A stretch of 64,000 nucleotides of DNA from Amycolatopsis sp. FBCC-B4732 (GTDB lineage Bacteria; Actinomycetota; Actinomycetes; Mycobacteriales; Pseudonocardiaceae): NCBI RefSeq assembly GCF_023008405.1, contig NZ_CP095376.1, positions 9,280,501 to 9,344,500 of the forward strand, given 5' to 3'. This document shows, one piece after another, positions 23,853 to 32,239 of this stretch (position 1 is its first letter; each line of letters starts with the position of its first letter). The translations under genes and the position numbers were made by a program. The notes under the pieces were generated by a model. It made no database searches, was not told the origin of the DNA, and saw only the letters and a list, made by a program, of their open reading frames with translations.

Positions 23853-25976
23853 ATGCCGATGCTCGACCCCCAGCCGGACCGGCCCGCGGTTCCCGACCCG
23901 GACCGCGGGCGGTCCCTGCTCGCCCGGAAATGGGCGTACCTGCTCAGCGGCGTCACCGTCGTTTCGCTGAGCCGCGAAGAACTCGACGCCGAGCTGCGCG
24001 GCGTGCTCGGCACGTTGTGCGACTGCCTGCGCGCCACGACCGCGGACACCGCGCCCGCCGAGCGGATCGGCGGGCGGCTGGTCGGCCTCGGCTACGTCGG
24101 CGAGCCCGGGCTGCGGTGCACGCTCGACGTCCTCGCGAAGGGCCTGCCCGGCCTGCCCGAACTCCAGGCGGTGGACCGCTTGGCCGAACGGATCGCGCTG
24201 ACGCTGGGCGCGCTCTCGTGCGGGTTCCTGCTCGCGCACGAGCGCAGCGTCCTCGACCAGCAGGAGATCATGCACCTCTCGCTGCTCAAGGCGGTGCGGG
24301 ACGCCCAGTGGCACCTCAAGGAAAGCGAAAGGCGCTTCGAAGAGGTGGTGACGTCGTCGGCGAGCGGCATCGCGCTGGTCGCCCTGGACGGCCGGATCGT
24401 GCGCGCGAACGCGGCGCTGGCCGAGATGCTCGGGCACCAGCCCGGCGAGCTGACCGGGTCCGTGCTGTACGACGTCGTCCACCCCGAGACCGTCGGCGTC
24501 CTGCGCGAGGCGATGGTGGCGCTGCTCGAGAGCGGCAAGGAGCGGGTCCGGCAGTCGCAACGGCTGCTGCGCAAGGACGGCGACGTCGCCCGCATCTCGC
24601 TCACCGCGTCCCTGCTGCGCGACGCCGAGGACCGGCCGGGGCACTTCGTCGTCGTGGTCGAGGACGGCACCGAACTGATGCTGCTGCAAGGGGAACTGAG
24701 CCGCCAGGCCCTCCACGACGTCCTCACCGGGCTGCCGAACCGGCAGTACTTCGGCACCCACCTGGAGACGGCGCTGCGGCGCGCCGACCCGGTGTACGGC
24801 GTGACGCTGTTCCACGTCGACCTCGACGCGTTCGGGATGGTCTGCAACAGCCTCGGCCGCCGGATCGGCGAGCAGCTGCTGATGCACTTCGCGCAGCGGC
24901 TGAAGGCGGTGATGGCCGGGGAGAACGCGATGATCGCGCGGTTCCACAGCGACGAGTTCGGCATCCTGGTCGAGAACACGGCGACGACACCGGACATCGG
25001 CACCATCGTGCGCGCCATCAACGACGAGCTCGCCGAGCCGTTCTTCGTCGACGGGCACGGGCTCGCGCTGTCGGCCAGCGCGGGCGTGGTGCACCGGCCG
25101 TCGAAGGGCATCGACCCGGTGGAGCTGCTGCGCGCGGCGGACCAGACGCTCCGGCGCGCCAAGGCGCGGCGGCGCGGCCAGTGGAAGATGTTCGACCGGG
25201 AGGCCGACGCCGAAGACCGGCGGACGCAGAAGCTGGCCGTCGGCATGGCCGGGGCCTGGGAGCACGGCGAGATCAGCGTCCGGTACCGGCCGATGGCGCG
25301 GCTGGCCGACGGCGGGGTGGCCGGCGTCGAGGCCCGCCTGCACTGGGACCGGCCGGCGGAACCGGTGCCGGCGCACGAACAGTGCGCGGAGCTCGCCGAG
25401 TCGACCGGGCTGGTGCTGCCGCTCGGCGACTGGATGCTGCACGCGGCGGGCCGCCAGGGCGAGTGGTGGCGGCAGCGCGCGGGGTTCGGGCTCCCGATGG
25501 TCGCCGGCCTGACCGGGCACCAGGTGTCGGACGACGCGCTCGGCACGCGCGTGACGCGGCTGCTGGCCGACACCGGCCTGCCGCCGGAGCAGCTGATGCT
25601 CGGCGTGCCGGTGGGCGCGCTGCCGGTGTCGGGGGTGATCGAGAACGTCACCGCGCTCGCCGACCTCGGCGTGCACGTGATGCTCGACGACTTCGGGCTC
25701 GGGCCCGACGACCTGCGGGCCGTGCAGGACCTGCCGGTCGACATCGTGCGCGTCGACCGGCGGCTCGCCGAATGGCAGGCGTGGTCGGACTCGACGTTCC
25801 TCGGCGCGCTGGTGCCGCTGGTCCGCCAGGTCGGCGCGACGCTCGTCGTCGACGGCATCCACACCGAGGACCAGGCGAGCTGGTGGCACTCGGCCGGCGC
25901 CGAGCTGGCGACGGGCGACTACTTCGGGGTCGCCGAACCGGCCGCCGAGCTCGCCGGGCAGTTCGCCGGCACCTGA
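23853..25976 (+). CDS. PAS - degenerate GGDEF - degenerate EAL protein
   Basis: 707 residues, no membrane helix. An N-terminal helical domain (~1-150), a PAS domain (~155-280; GIALVALDGRIVRANAALAE), a GGDEF domain (~285-440; VLTGLPNRQYF present) and an EAL domain (~450-700). The GGDEF signature is replaced by FHSDEFG. In the EAL domain EAL reads EAR (GVEARLHW), the NxxNxS-type site reads GLTGH, and the distal EGxET reads DGIHT, although DDFGLG is kept. Both enzymatic activities look weakened or lost, so it is more likely a c-di-GMP effector or scaffold. It overlaps the convergent transporter gene by 58 bp or slightly less. Confidence 0.9.
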   Translation: MPMLDPQPDRPAVPDPDRGRSLLARKWAYLLSGVTVVSLSREELDAELRGVLGTLCDCLRATTADTAPAERIGGRLVGLGYVGEPGLRCTLDVLAKGLPGLPELQAVDRLAERIALTLGALSCGFLLAHERSVLDQQEIMHLSLLKAVRDAQWHLKESERRFEEVVTSSASGIALVALDGRIVRANAALAEMLGHQPGELTGSVLYDVVHPETVGVLREAMVALLESGKERVRQSQRLLRKDGDVARISLTASLLRDAEDRPGHFVVVVEDGTELMLLQGELSRQALHDVLTGLPNRQYFGTHLETALRRADPVYGVTLFHVDLDAFGMVCNSLGRRIGEQLLMHFAQRLKAVMAGENAMIARFHSDEFGILVENTATTPDIGTIVRAINDELAEPFFVDGHGLALSASAGVVHRPSKGIDPVELLRAADQTLRRAKARRRGQWKMFDREADAEDRRTQKLAVGMAGAWEHGEISVRYRPMARLADGGVAGVEARLHWDRPAEPVPAHEQCAELAESTGLVLPLGDWMLHAAGRQGEWWRQRAGFGLPMVAGLTGHQVSDDALGTRVTRLLADTGLPPEQLMLGVPVGALPVSGVIENVTALADLGVHVMLDDFGLGPDDLRAVQDLPVDIVRVDRRLAEWQAWSDSTFLGALVPLVRQVGATLVVDGIHTEDQASWWHSAGAELATGDYFGVAEPAAELAGQFAGT

Positions 25977-26827
25977 GCCCGCCACCGGGTGAGGCCGACG
26001 GCGAAGAGGACGATCACCATGCCACCGACCACCCGCGGGGTCAGCGGTTCGCCGAGGAAGAGCGTGCCGAGGCCGATCGACACGACCGGGAGCAGGTAGC
26101 CGACCGTGGCGGCGGCGGTCGGGCCTTCGTCCGCGATCACGCGGTAGTTGAGGTAGAACGTGATCCCGGTGCCGAAGACGCCGAGGATCGTGACCGCGGC
26201 GAGCGCCGTGAGGTTCACCTCCGGCGCCGTCCCGGCGACCGGCAGGGCGAGCGCCGTCAACGCGGTGGCCGTCGTCAGCTGGGCGGCCGAGAGCGCGAGC
26301 GGGGCGCCGTTCGGCGGGAGTTTCCGTGCCATGTAAGCGAACGCGGTCGCGTAGCTGAGGCCGGCCGCGAGCAGGGCGAGGGCGCCCGTGCTCAGCAGGC
26401 CCTCCTGGTCCCATGGCGCGAAGATCACCACGATGCCGGCGAAACCCAGGGCCAGCCCGAGCAGGCGCGCCGGGCCGAGCCGTCGTTCCGTGCCCAGCGC
26501 GACGCCGATCAGGAGCGACCACAACGGGGTCGTGGCGTTCATGACCCCGGCGACGCCGGAGTCCACCGTGCGTTCCCCGATGCCGAACAGCGCGAACGGC
26601 AGCGCGTTGCAGAAGAAGGCGGCGACGATCAGCCGTCCCCACGTGCCGCGGTCGCGCGGAAGCCGCTGGCGGGCCGCGAAAGCCAGTGCCAGCAACGTCA
26701 GCGCGCCGAGCGCGCAGCGGATCAACGTGAGGTGGACGGGGCTCAACCCGGTCAACGCCAGCTTGATCCAGAGGAACCCCGAGCCCCACAGCAGAGCCAG
26801 TACCGCGATGCGCACCCAACCAGTCAC
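25919..26827 (-). CDS. EamA/DMT-family transporter
   Basis: About 302 residues with ten hydrophobic segments arranged as two EamA repeats (ALLWGSGFLWIKLALTGLSP at the start of the first; ALLAAGLSYATAFAYMARKL in the second). Inner-membrane exporter of small metabolites, substrate unknown. GTG 26827 is preferred because GGAG precedes it by 4-5 nt; GTG 26836 would add three residues. Its 3' end overlaps the coding region of the convergent GGDEF/EAL gene. Confidence 0.9.
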   Translation of the reverse strand: MTGWVRIAVLALLWGSGFLWIKLALTGLSPVHLTLIRCALGALTLLALAFAARQRLPRDRGTWGRLIVAAFFCNALPFALFGIGERTVDSGVAGVMNATTPLWSLLIGVALGTERRLGPARLLGLALGFAGIVVIFAPWDQEGLLSTGALALLAAGLSYATAFAYMARKLPPNGAPLALSAAQLTTATALTALALPVAGTAPEVNLTALAAVTILGVFGTGITFYLNYRVIADEGPTAAATVGYLLPVVSIGLGTLFLGEPLTPRVVGGMVIVLFAVGLTRWRAQVPANCPASSAAGSATPK

Positions 26828-26926
26828 GTGCTCCACGGTGCCGAAGCGGACCCGTCAGGACAAGTGAAAAGTCCTGGACGGATCGTTAAGGGATGCTACA
26901 GCGTCGGGCGCGGGTGCTCCCCGAAA

Positions 26927-27664
26927 TCACATCGGGTGTTCCAGCCACACGTTCGGCTCGACGTACGTCGCCGTGTCGTGGGCGATCGATGCGAACACCG
27001 GGGCGATGCCGCCCGGGATGAAGTTTTCGCCCTCCTGGAGTTTCACGCCCGTCCAGGCGCGCCAGTCGGCCAGCGAGCCGGCCAGGGTGACCGCGAACGG
27101 GCAGACCTTCACCACGCGCGCGCCGAGGCGTTCGTGGGTGCGCAGCCAGCGGTCGGCGAGCAGGCCGTCGGGACGGCGCCGCGCCGCGTACTCCGGCATC
27201 GGGACGCCGGGTTCGGCCTCCTTGCCGATCGGGCGCACCGACACGATCAGCTTGCGCAGCCCCGTTTCCGCGGCCCTCGCCTTCAACGCCTCGAGCATCG
27301 GCGCCGACAGGCCGGTGCCGCGCAGGTGCGGGGCGATCACGACTTCCAGCGCGCACAACGCGTTCGGCTCGCGGCCGTCCAGCACGTCCTGGGCGGCCCA
27401 CTCGATCGCCTGGTCCCAGCCGTGGTCCGGCAGCTCCGTGCGGTCCGGGGCCGGGTAGGCCAAGGGGACCGAAAGGGCGCGGGCCATCGGCGTGCCGTCG
27501 TCGTCCAACGCGATCAGGAAGTACCGCGGCCACAGGCGCAGGAACCGCTCGCCGGTGATCATCCGGCCGCTCGCGCCCTGGTAGATGAACTGGCCGCCGA
27601 CGTCGCCGAGGTTCAGGGCGGCGTCGAGCAGGTCGGGGCGCTCGGCAAGATCGACAACGCGCAT
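26927..27664 (-). CDS. GNAT-type N-acetyltransferase
   Basis: 245 residues. A GNAT-like core: LEVVIAPHLRGTGLSAPML contains the acetyl-CoA Q/RxxGxG/A-like loop (HLRGTGLS), followed by the helix and LRKLIVSVRPIGK. The C-terminal ~70 residues (WRAWTGVKLQEGENFIPGG) are outside the usual fold. Substrate unknown. It stands alone between the transporter and the DUF2786 gene, same strand. Confidence 0.75.
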   Translation of the reverse strand: MRVVDLAERPDLLDAALNLGDVGGQFIYQGASGRMITGERFLRLWPRYFLIALDDDGTPMARALSVPLAYPAPDRTELPDHGWDQAIEWAAQDVLDGREPNALCALEVVIAPHLRGTGLSAPMLEALKARAAETGLRKLIVSVRPIGKEAEPGVPMPEYAARRRPDGLLADRWLRTHERLGARVVKVCPFAVTLAGSLADWRAWTGVKLQEGENFIPGGIAPVFASIAHDTATYVEPNVWLEHPM

Positions 27665-27717
27665 GTGCCCAGTGAAACGGAAAGATCACCGCCGGGATAG
27701 CGGCATCCGGGCGACGG

Positions 27718-28437
27718 TCAGCGCAACGCCTTCTGCCGCCGGGTCAACGCCGACGGGTCGAGGTTCGCCTTCGTGCCGGCGTCGTGGCCGTCGAGGTAGC
27801 CGCTGCCGGACAGCCGCCGGGGCGCGGCCGAGCGCAGATCGCCGTACTGGGAGTCGAACGCGTGCTGCACCATCTGCGCGCGGTCGCGGACGACCAGCTC
27901 CGCCGACCGCTCGCCGGGGACCGCCGTGCGGACGGCTTCCGATTCGGCGTGGGTGAGCCGCTCGTGGACCGCGCGCGCGAAGCCGTGCAGCCACGTGCGG
28001 CGGTACGCGGCCAGCGACTCGCCGGGGAAGAAGCCGTCCGGCCGGACGCGGGTCAGCTGGGTGCTCGCCTGCAGCAGCAGGCTGGTGAACAGCAGCTCCA
28101 CGCGCCCGAGGTCGGAGTGGTAGCCGAACACCGTGACGCTCTCGACCTTCTGGCCGTAGCGGTGCAGCAGCGTCCGGCAGCGCAGCGGGTACGCGACCGA
28201 GGTGAGCAGGCTCGCCTTGTCCCGGCTGTACGGGTCGTTCATCGGGATCTTGAGCGTGCCGATCTCGTCGGCGGTGGCACCGGACGCGGCGAGCATCGCC
28301 TGGTCGATCCCGTACCGCGCGACCAGCTCGGCGGCCTTCCGGTTGTACGCCTCGGCTTCCGCCTCGGTGACCGCCGGGTCTTCGGCCTTCGCCAGCAGCT
28401 TGCGGATGCGCTCGAGCTGCGGGTCTGACTCGGTCAT
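27718..28437 (-). CDS. DUF2786 protein
   Basis: 239 residues. The N-terminal ~45 residues match DUF2786 (RIRKLLAKAEDPAVTEAEAE, YNRKAAELVARYGID). The middle, with RDKASLLTSVAYPLRCRTL and VTVFGYHSDLGRVELLF, resembles the conserved region that follows it in phage and actinobacterial members. No catalytic motif is evident. ATG 28437 is the first start that keeps the domain; no clear Shine-Dalgarno. Confidence 0.85.
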   Translation of the reverse strand: MTESDPQLERIRKLLAKAEDPAVTEAEAEAYNRKAAELVARYGIDQAMLAASGATADEIGTLKIPMNDPYSRDKASLLTSVAYPLRCRTLLHRYGQKVESVTVFGYHSDLGRVELLFTSLLLQASTQLTRVRPDGFFPGESLAAYRRTWLHGFARAVHERLTHAESEAVRTAVPGERSAELVVRDRAQMVQHAFDSQYGDLRSAAPRRLSGSGYLDGHDAGTKANLDPSALTRRQKALR

Positions 28438-28624
28438 GGTGGGAGGGTATTCGATCAGGTGTTCGGGCGCGTGCACCGGGTCACAGCGTGTCGCGGACCG
28501 CCGCCCGGGATGGGGGAGGCGGCGCGGCACCGAACGCACGGTCTGGGGCGCTGGGTCAACCGCGAACTCGGCCTCCGCTCGCTGCCGGCCGTGCTCGCCG
28601 TTCGGCAAAACATCGACGCGCTCC

Positions 28625-29182
28625 TCAGCCAAGGTAGGCGTCGAGCGTGACGGCCAGCGCCGCCTCCGGGGACGGTGCGAAACTCGCCCCCGCCAGGCCG
28701 CCCCACAGCCACAGCTGGGCGAGGCCGTGCAGCGCCGCCCACAGCGATGCCGCGACCAGCCGCAGGTCGGCGCCCGAGCGCGCGACCGGTGTCGGGACCG
28801 CCGCCACCAGCACGGCGAACGTGTCGAACACCGCGCTCGCCGCCGCCGAGAGCGCCGGGTCGTCCGCGTCGACCAGGTCGCGGCGGAACATCAGCTCGAA
28901 CATCGCCGGGTTGGTCAGCGCGAAGTCGAGGTAGCTGTGGCAGGCCGCGGTGAGCCGCTCGCGCGGGGAGTTCTCCGGCAGCGTCGCCCGGCGGGCGAGC
29001 AGGTCGGCGTACCCGCGGGTCGCGACGGCGGACAGCAGCTCGGCGCGGCCGGAGAAGTGCCGCAGCGGCGCGCCGTGCGAAACGCCGGCGGCCTTCGCGA
29101 TCCCGCGCAGTGTCACCGCGTCGACGCCTTCGCCGGCCAGCAGCTCGGACGCGGTGTCGATCAGGCGTTGCCGGGTGCCCAC
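28625..29182 (-). CDS. TetR-family regulator
   Basis: 185 residues. N-terminal TetR helix-turn-helix: TRQRLIDTASELLAGEGVDA, LRGIAKAAGVSHGAPLRHF. The C-terminal ligand domain ends WLWGGLAGASFAPSPEAA. The GTG lies within the 3' end of the SGNH hydrolase gene (22-bp overlap), so the two are translationally linked. The inverted repeat at 29991-30023 is a candidate operator for this pair. Confidence 0.9.
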   Translation of the reverse strand: MGTRQRLIDTASELLAGEGVDAVTLRGIAKAAGVSHGAPLRHFSGRAELLSAVATRGYADLLARRATLPENSPRERLTAACHSYLDFALTNPAMFELMFRRDLVDADDPALSAAASAVFDTFAVLVAAVPTPVARSGADLRLVAASLWAALHGLAQLWLWGGLAGASFAPSPEAALAVTLDAYLG

Positions 29183-29958
29183 GCTTCGTCCCTCGTCATG
29201 GGGAGCAGGTCCGGGCGCTTCGGCAGGAAGCCGTCGCCCGGCTGGCGGCCGATCAGCCGGTTGCGCGTGCGCGTCACGGCGACCGGCAGCACCTCGCGGA
29301 GCAGCCAATGCAGGTCGGCACGCCAGTTTCCCGCGGCCGCGGCGCCCGGCAGCGGCGCCAGCCAGCCGGGGTCGTACTCGAGCCCGAGCCGGCCGAGGAC
29401 GTACGCGGCGAGCCGGCGGTGCCCGAGCTCGGACAGGTGCAGCCGGTCGGCGCCGAAGTAGCGGGAGTCGGTGACGGCCTGGTCCGGCCACAGGTCGATG
29501 AGCAGCGCGCCGTAGCTGACGGCGGCTTCGCGGATGGCCTCGTTGAGCGCGACGATCCGCGGCCGCATCCGCTGCCCGAGCGGCATCCGGGTGGAGATGT
29601 CGCTGAGGGTGAACGTGACGACGGTGGGCGAGATCTCGGTGCACGCGCGGATCGCGGCGTCGACGCGGCGGGCGACCGTGCGCGCGTCCCAGCCCCGGCT
29701 CATCACGTCGTTGCCGCCGCCGAAGAGCGCGATCAGGTCCGGCTCGAGCCGCGTCGCGGCCGGGACCTGCTCGGGCACGATCTGGTCGAGCCGCCGTCCG
29801 CGCACGGCGAGGTTGGCGTAGCGGAAGTCCGGCTCGCCCGCCGCCAGCCGGGCGGCGACGAAGTCGGCCCAGCCGCGGTAGTGGTCCCGCCCGGGGTACG
29901 GGTCGTCGAGACCTTCGGCGCAGCTGTCGCCGAGGACGACGAAACGGTGGTGGCTCAT
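29161..29958 (-). CDS. SGNH/GDSL-family hydrolase
   Basis: 265 residues. Block I is VVLGDSCAEGLDDP (GDSC rather than GDSL), the oxyanion Gly is in LAVRGRRLDQI, block III is LFGGGNDVMSRG and block V DRLHLSELGHRR with the catalytic Asp and His. No signal peptide, so cytosolic esterase/lipase. First gene of the SGNH-tetR operon. Confidence 0.93.
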   Translation of the reverse strand: MSHHRFVVLGDSCAEGLDDPYPGRDHYRGWADFVAARLAAGEPDFRYANLAVRGRRLDQIVPEQVPAATRLEPDLIALFGGGNDVMSRGWDARTVARRVDAAIRACTEISPTVVTFTLSDISTRMPLGQRMRPRIVALNEAIREAAVSYGALLIDLWPDQAVTDSRYFGADRLHLSELGHRRLAAYVLGRLGLEYDPGWLAPLPGAAAAGNWRADLHWLLREVLPVAVTRTRNRLIGRQPGDGFLPKRPDLLPMTRDEAWAPGNA

Positions 29959-29990
29959 CCCGATCTCCGTAACCCGTGGTTCACCTTGTG

Positions 29991-30023
29991 GACACTGTCT
30001 ATCAAACTTCTGTAGACGGTGTC
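29991..30023. promoter_or_regulatory. inverted repeat upstream of SGNH-tetR operon
   Basis: GACACTGTCTA (29991-30001) and TAGACGGTGTC (30013-30023) form an 11-bp inverted repeat with one mismatch around 11 nt. It is 33 bp upstream of the SGNH start, where a TetR autorepressor would bind. Confidence 0.55.
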
Positions 30024-30109
30024 TACTTCGGATTCACCAACGACCGGTCGGTGGTGGGCAGCGCCGACAGGCGCGGCCGGCGGTTCGCCCAGCATGGCGA
30101 TGCTCGCAA

Positions 30110-30268
30110 GGTCGCGAATGACTCATTCGGGACCTCCGGCGTCGCGAATGAGTCATTCGCGACCTCGCGCACCCGACCCGCCCACCCGCAGGACACCGCC
30201 GGCCCACCCGCAAACGTCATGAACGAGTCGTTCACCTCGCCGGACGCGGTGAACGACTCGTTCATGAC
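30110..30268. repeat. palindromic repeat cluster in a gene-free stretch
   Basis: The gene-free stretch 29959-30305 contains three palindromes. Two (30110-30134 and 30141-30163) share the core GAATGASTCATTC flanked by GTCGC/GCGAC; the second is perfect with 11-bp arms. The third (30216-30235 and 30249-30268) is a perfect 20-bp inverted repeat with core GAACGAGTCGTTC around a 13-nt spacer. The same elements recur near 53.2-53.7 kb. They lie between the SGNH and sigma-factor genes and could end either transcript. Confidence 0.85.
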
Positions 30269-30305
30269 GTCCGGACGCGCCCGCAACACCGGCGCGGGGA
30301 GCGTG

Positions 30306-31160
30306 TCAGCGAGACGTGGTCCAGGGCCGGAGCTTCTCCGGGTTGCGCATTGCCCAGATGCGCGTGATCCGGCCGTCGGCGACGTCGAACGCGTACACGG
30401 CCGCGAGGTCGTCGCCGCGCTGGAGGAGCAGGCCCGGGAGGCCGTTGACCGCGCGCTCCACGAGCGTCAGGCCGCCCGCGGCGAGCGCCGCCACGTACCG
30501 CGCGACCGGCTCGCCGCCTTCGATCGGGGTCAGCGCGGCGCGGACCACGCCGCCGCCGTCCGCCGTCAAGGTCGCGGCCGGGTCGAGGAGGGCGACCAGG
30601 GCGTCGATGTCGCCCGCTTCCCACGCCTGCTTGAAGTCCCTGATCACCTCCGCGTGCCCGGTGGCCGTGGTCGCGGGGCGAGCCGCGCGGACCCGGCGGC
30701 GGGCCGACGAGGCCAGTTCGCGGCACGCCGCCGGTGTGCGGCCGGTGATCGCCGCGACCTCGGTGAACGCGTACCCGAAGACGTCGTGGAGGACGAGCGC
30801 GACCCGCTGGGCCGGGGTCATCGCTTCGAGCGTCACGAGGAACGCCATGGTGACCGACTCGTCGAGGGTGATCCGGTCGGCGACCGAGTCGGCCTGGTCC
30901 GGCACGGGCTCGGGCAGCCACTCGCCCACGTACTGTTCGCGCCGGGCACGCGCGGAACCCAGTACGTCCAGGCAGATCCGGCCGGCGACCGTCGTCAGCC
31001 ACGCGCCGGGCGAGGAGATCGCGTCGCGCCGGGCCGGCGAGAGCGCGTACCAGCGGACGTAGGTCTCCTGCACCGCGTCCTCGGCTTCGGCCAGGGAGCC
31101 GAGCAGCCGGTAGGCGAGGTTGAGCAGGTGCCGGCGTTCGCCGTCGACGGGTGTCGTCAT
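30306..31160 (-). CDS. ECF41-type (SigJ-like) RNA polymerase sigma factor
   Basis: 284 residues. Sigma region 2 (LLNLAYRLLGSLAEAEDAVQ, ETYVRWYAL) and region 4 (TPAQRVALVLHDVFGYAF, TEVAAITGRTPAACRELAS), then a C-terminal SnoaL-like domain (~165-284) ending with RNPEKL, matching the conserved C-terminal NPDKL-type motif of ECF41. In this group the SnoaL-like extension replaces a separate anti-sigma factor. GGAGGGG precedes the ATG. Divergent from the FMN reductase-SnoaL gene, its probable target, as ECF41 genes usually neighbour an oxidoreductase they control. Confidence 0.93.
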   Translation of the reverse strand: MTTPVDGERRHLLNLAYRLLGSLAEAEDAVQETYVRWYALSPARRDAISSPGAWLTTVAGRICLDVLGSARARREQYVGEWLPEPVPDQADSVADRITLDESVTMAFLVTLEAMTPAQRVALVLHDVFGYAFTEVAAITGRTPAACRELASSARRRVRAARPATTATGHAEVIRDFKQAWEAGDIDALVALLDPAATLTADGGGVVRAALTPIEGGEPVARYVAALAAGGLTLVERAVNGLPGLLLQRGDDLAAVYAFDVADGRITRIWAMRNPEKLRPWTTSR

Positions 31161-31257
31161 GTCCCCTCCGACGACGCAGCTCCTTCGAACGTCAGCCTGA
31201 CATCCCGCCGCCCTGCTTCGTCGTACCCCTCGAAGCCGAACCGAACAGGGGAAAACG

Positions 31258-32235
31258 ATGATCGAGATCGGAATCGTGCTGGGCAGCACCCGTCCCGGCC
31301 GCGTGGGGGACCAGGTGGCCCGGTGGGTCCACGAGCGGGCGAGCCGGCGCACCGACGCCCGGTTCACGCTGATCGACCTGCGCGACCACCCGCTGCCCCA
31401 CCTCGAGCAGCCGCCCGGATTCTCGGGGCAGTACGCCGACGAACGCACCCGGGCCTGGGCCGCGGCCGTCGCCGCGTGCGACGGGTTCGTGCTGGTCACG
31501 CCGGAGTACAACCACTCCGTTCCCGGTGTGCTCAAGAACGCCATGGACGTCGTGCACCTCGAGTGGAACACCAAGGCCGCCGGGTTCGTCTCCTACGGCG
31601 GCGTCGGCGGGGCCCGGTCGGTCGAGCAGCTGCGGCTGGTCTGCGGGGCCCTGCAGCTGGCGGACGTGGCCCCGCAGGTCACGCTGCCGCTGGCGACCGA
31701 GTTCGCGGACCGCGCCACCTTCGCGCCGGGCGAGCACCAGCTGACCGCGCTGGACACCGTGCTCGACCACGTTGTCGCCTGGAGCACCGCGCTCGCGCCG
31801 CTGCGGCGCGGGGACGCCGAGGCCGCGATCCGGGGCCGCGTCGACGCGATGATCGACGGCCTCCGGAGCAAGGACCTCGAAGCGCTGCGGCGGAGCTACG
31901 CCGCGGACGTCGTGTCGTTCGACGTCGAGCCGCCGCTGCAGCACGTGGGCGTCGACGCGAAGCTGAAGAACTGGGCGAAGGTGTTCACGATCTTCGAGGA
32001 GGTGGACTACGAACTGCGCGACCTGACCGTCGCGGTGAGCGGCGACCTCGCCGTCGGGCACGGCTTCGGCCGGGTCAGCGGGACGCTGAAGAACGGCGTC
32101 ACCACCGAGGGCATGTGGGTCCGGGCCACGTTCGTCTTCCGGGACACCGGCGACGGCTGGGTGATCGGCCACGACCAGGCGTCCGTGCCGTTCGACATGG
32201 CGACCGGGCGCGGCCTGACCGACCTGGAACCCTGA
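31258..32235 (+). CDS. NADPH-dependent FMN reductase fused to a SnoaL-like domain
   Basis: 325 residues. Residues ~1-185 form a flavodoxin-like FMN reductase (IVLGSTRPGRVGDQVARW; LVTPEYNHSVPGVLKNAMD). Residues ~195-325 are a SnoaL/NTF2-like domain (VDAMIDGLRSKDLEALRRSY, AADVVSFD). AGGGGAAAACG precedes the ATG. NADPH-dependent quinone or chromate reduction is typical of the first domain; the second could bind a small ligand. Divergent from the ECF41 sigma factor, which also ends in a SnoaL-like domain. Confidence 0.9.
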   Translation: MIEIGIVLGSTRPGRVGDQVARWVHERASRRTDARFTLIDLRDHPLPHLEQPPGFSGQYADERTRAWAAAVAACDGFVLVTPEYNHSVPGVLKNAMDVVHLEWNTKAAGFVSYGGVGGARSVEQLRLVCGALQLADVAPQVTLPLATEFADRATFAPGEHQLTALDTVLDHVVAWSTALAPLRRGDAEAAIRGRVDAMIDGLRSKDLEALRRSYAADVVSFDVEPPLQHVGVDAKLKNWAKVFTIFEEVDYELRDLTVAVSGDLAVGHGFGRVSGTLKNGVTTEGMWVRATFVFRDTGDGWVIGHDQASVPFDMATGRGLTDLEP

Positions 32236-32239
32236 CGCC

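Noticed and set aside
28459..28650. Plus-strand frame of 63 codons with good codon bias in its second half
   Set aside because: It overlaps the end of the tetR gene, has no recognisable domain, and its first part has poor codon bias. At most it is a remnant.
30023..30289. Minus-strand 88-codon frame with MNESFTASG
   Set aside because: It is made of the same palindromic repeats and has no ribosome site.
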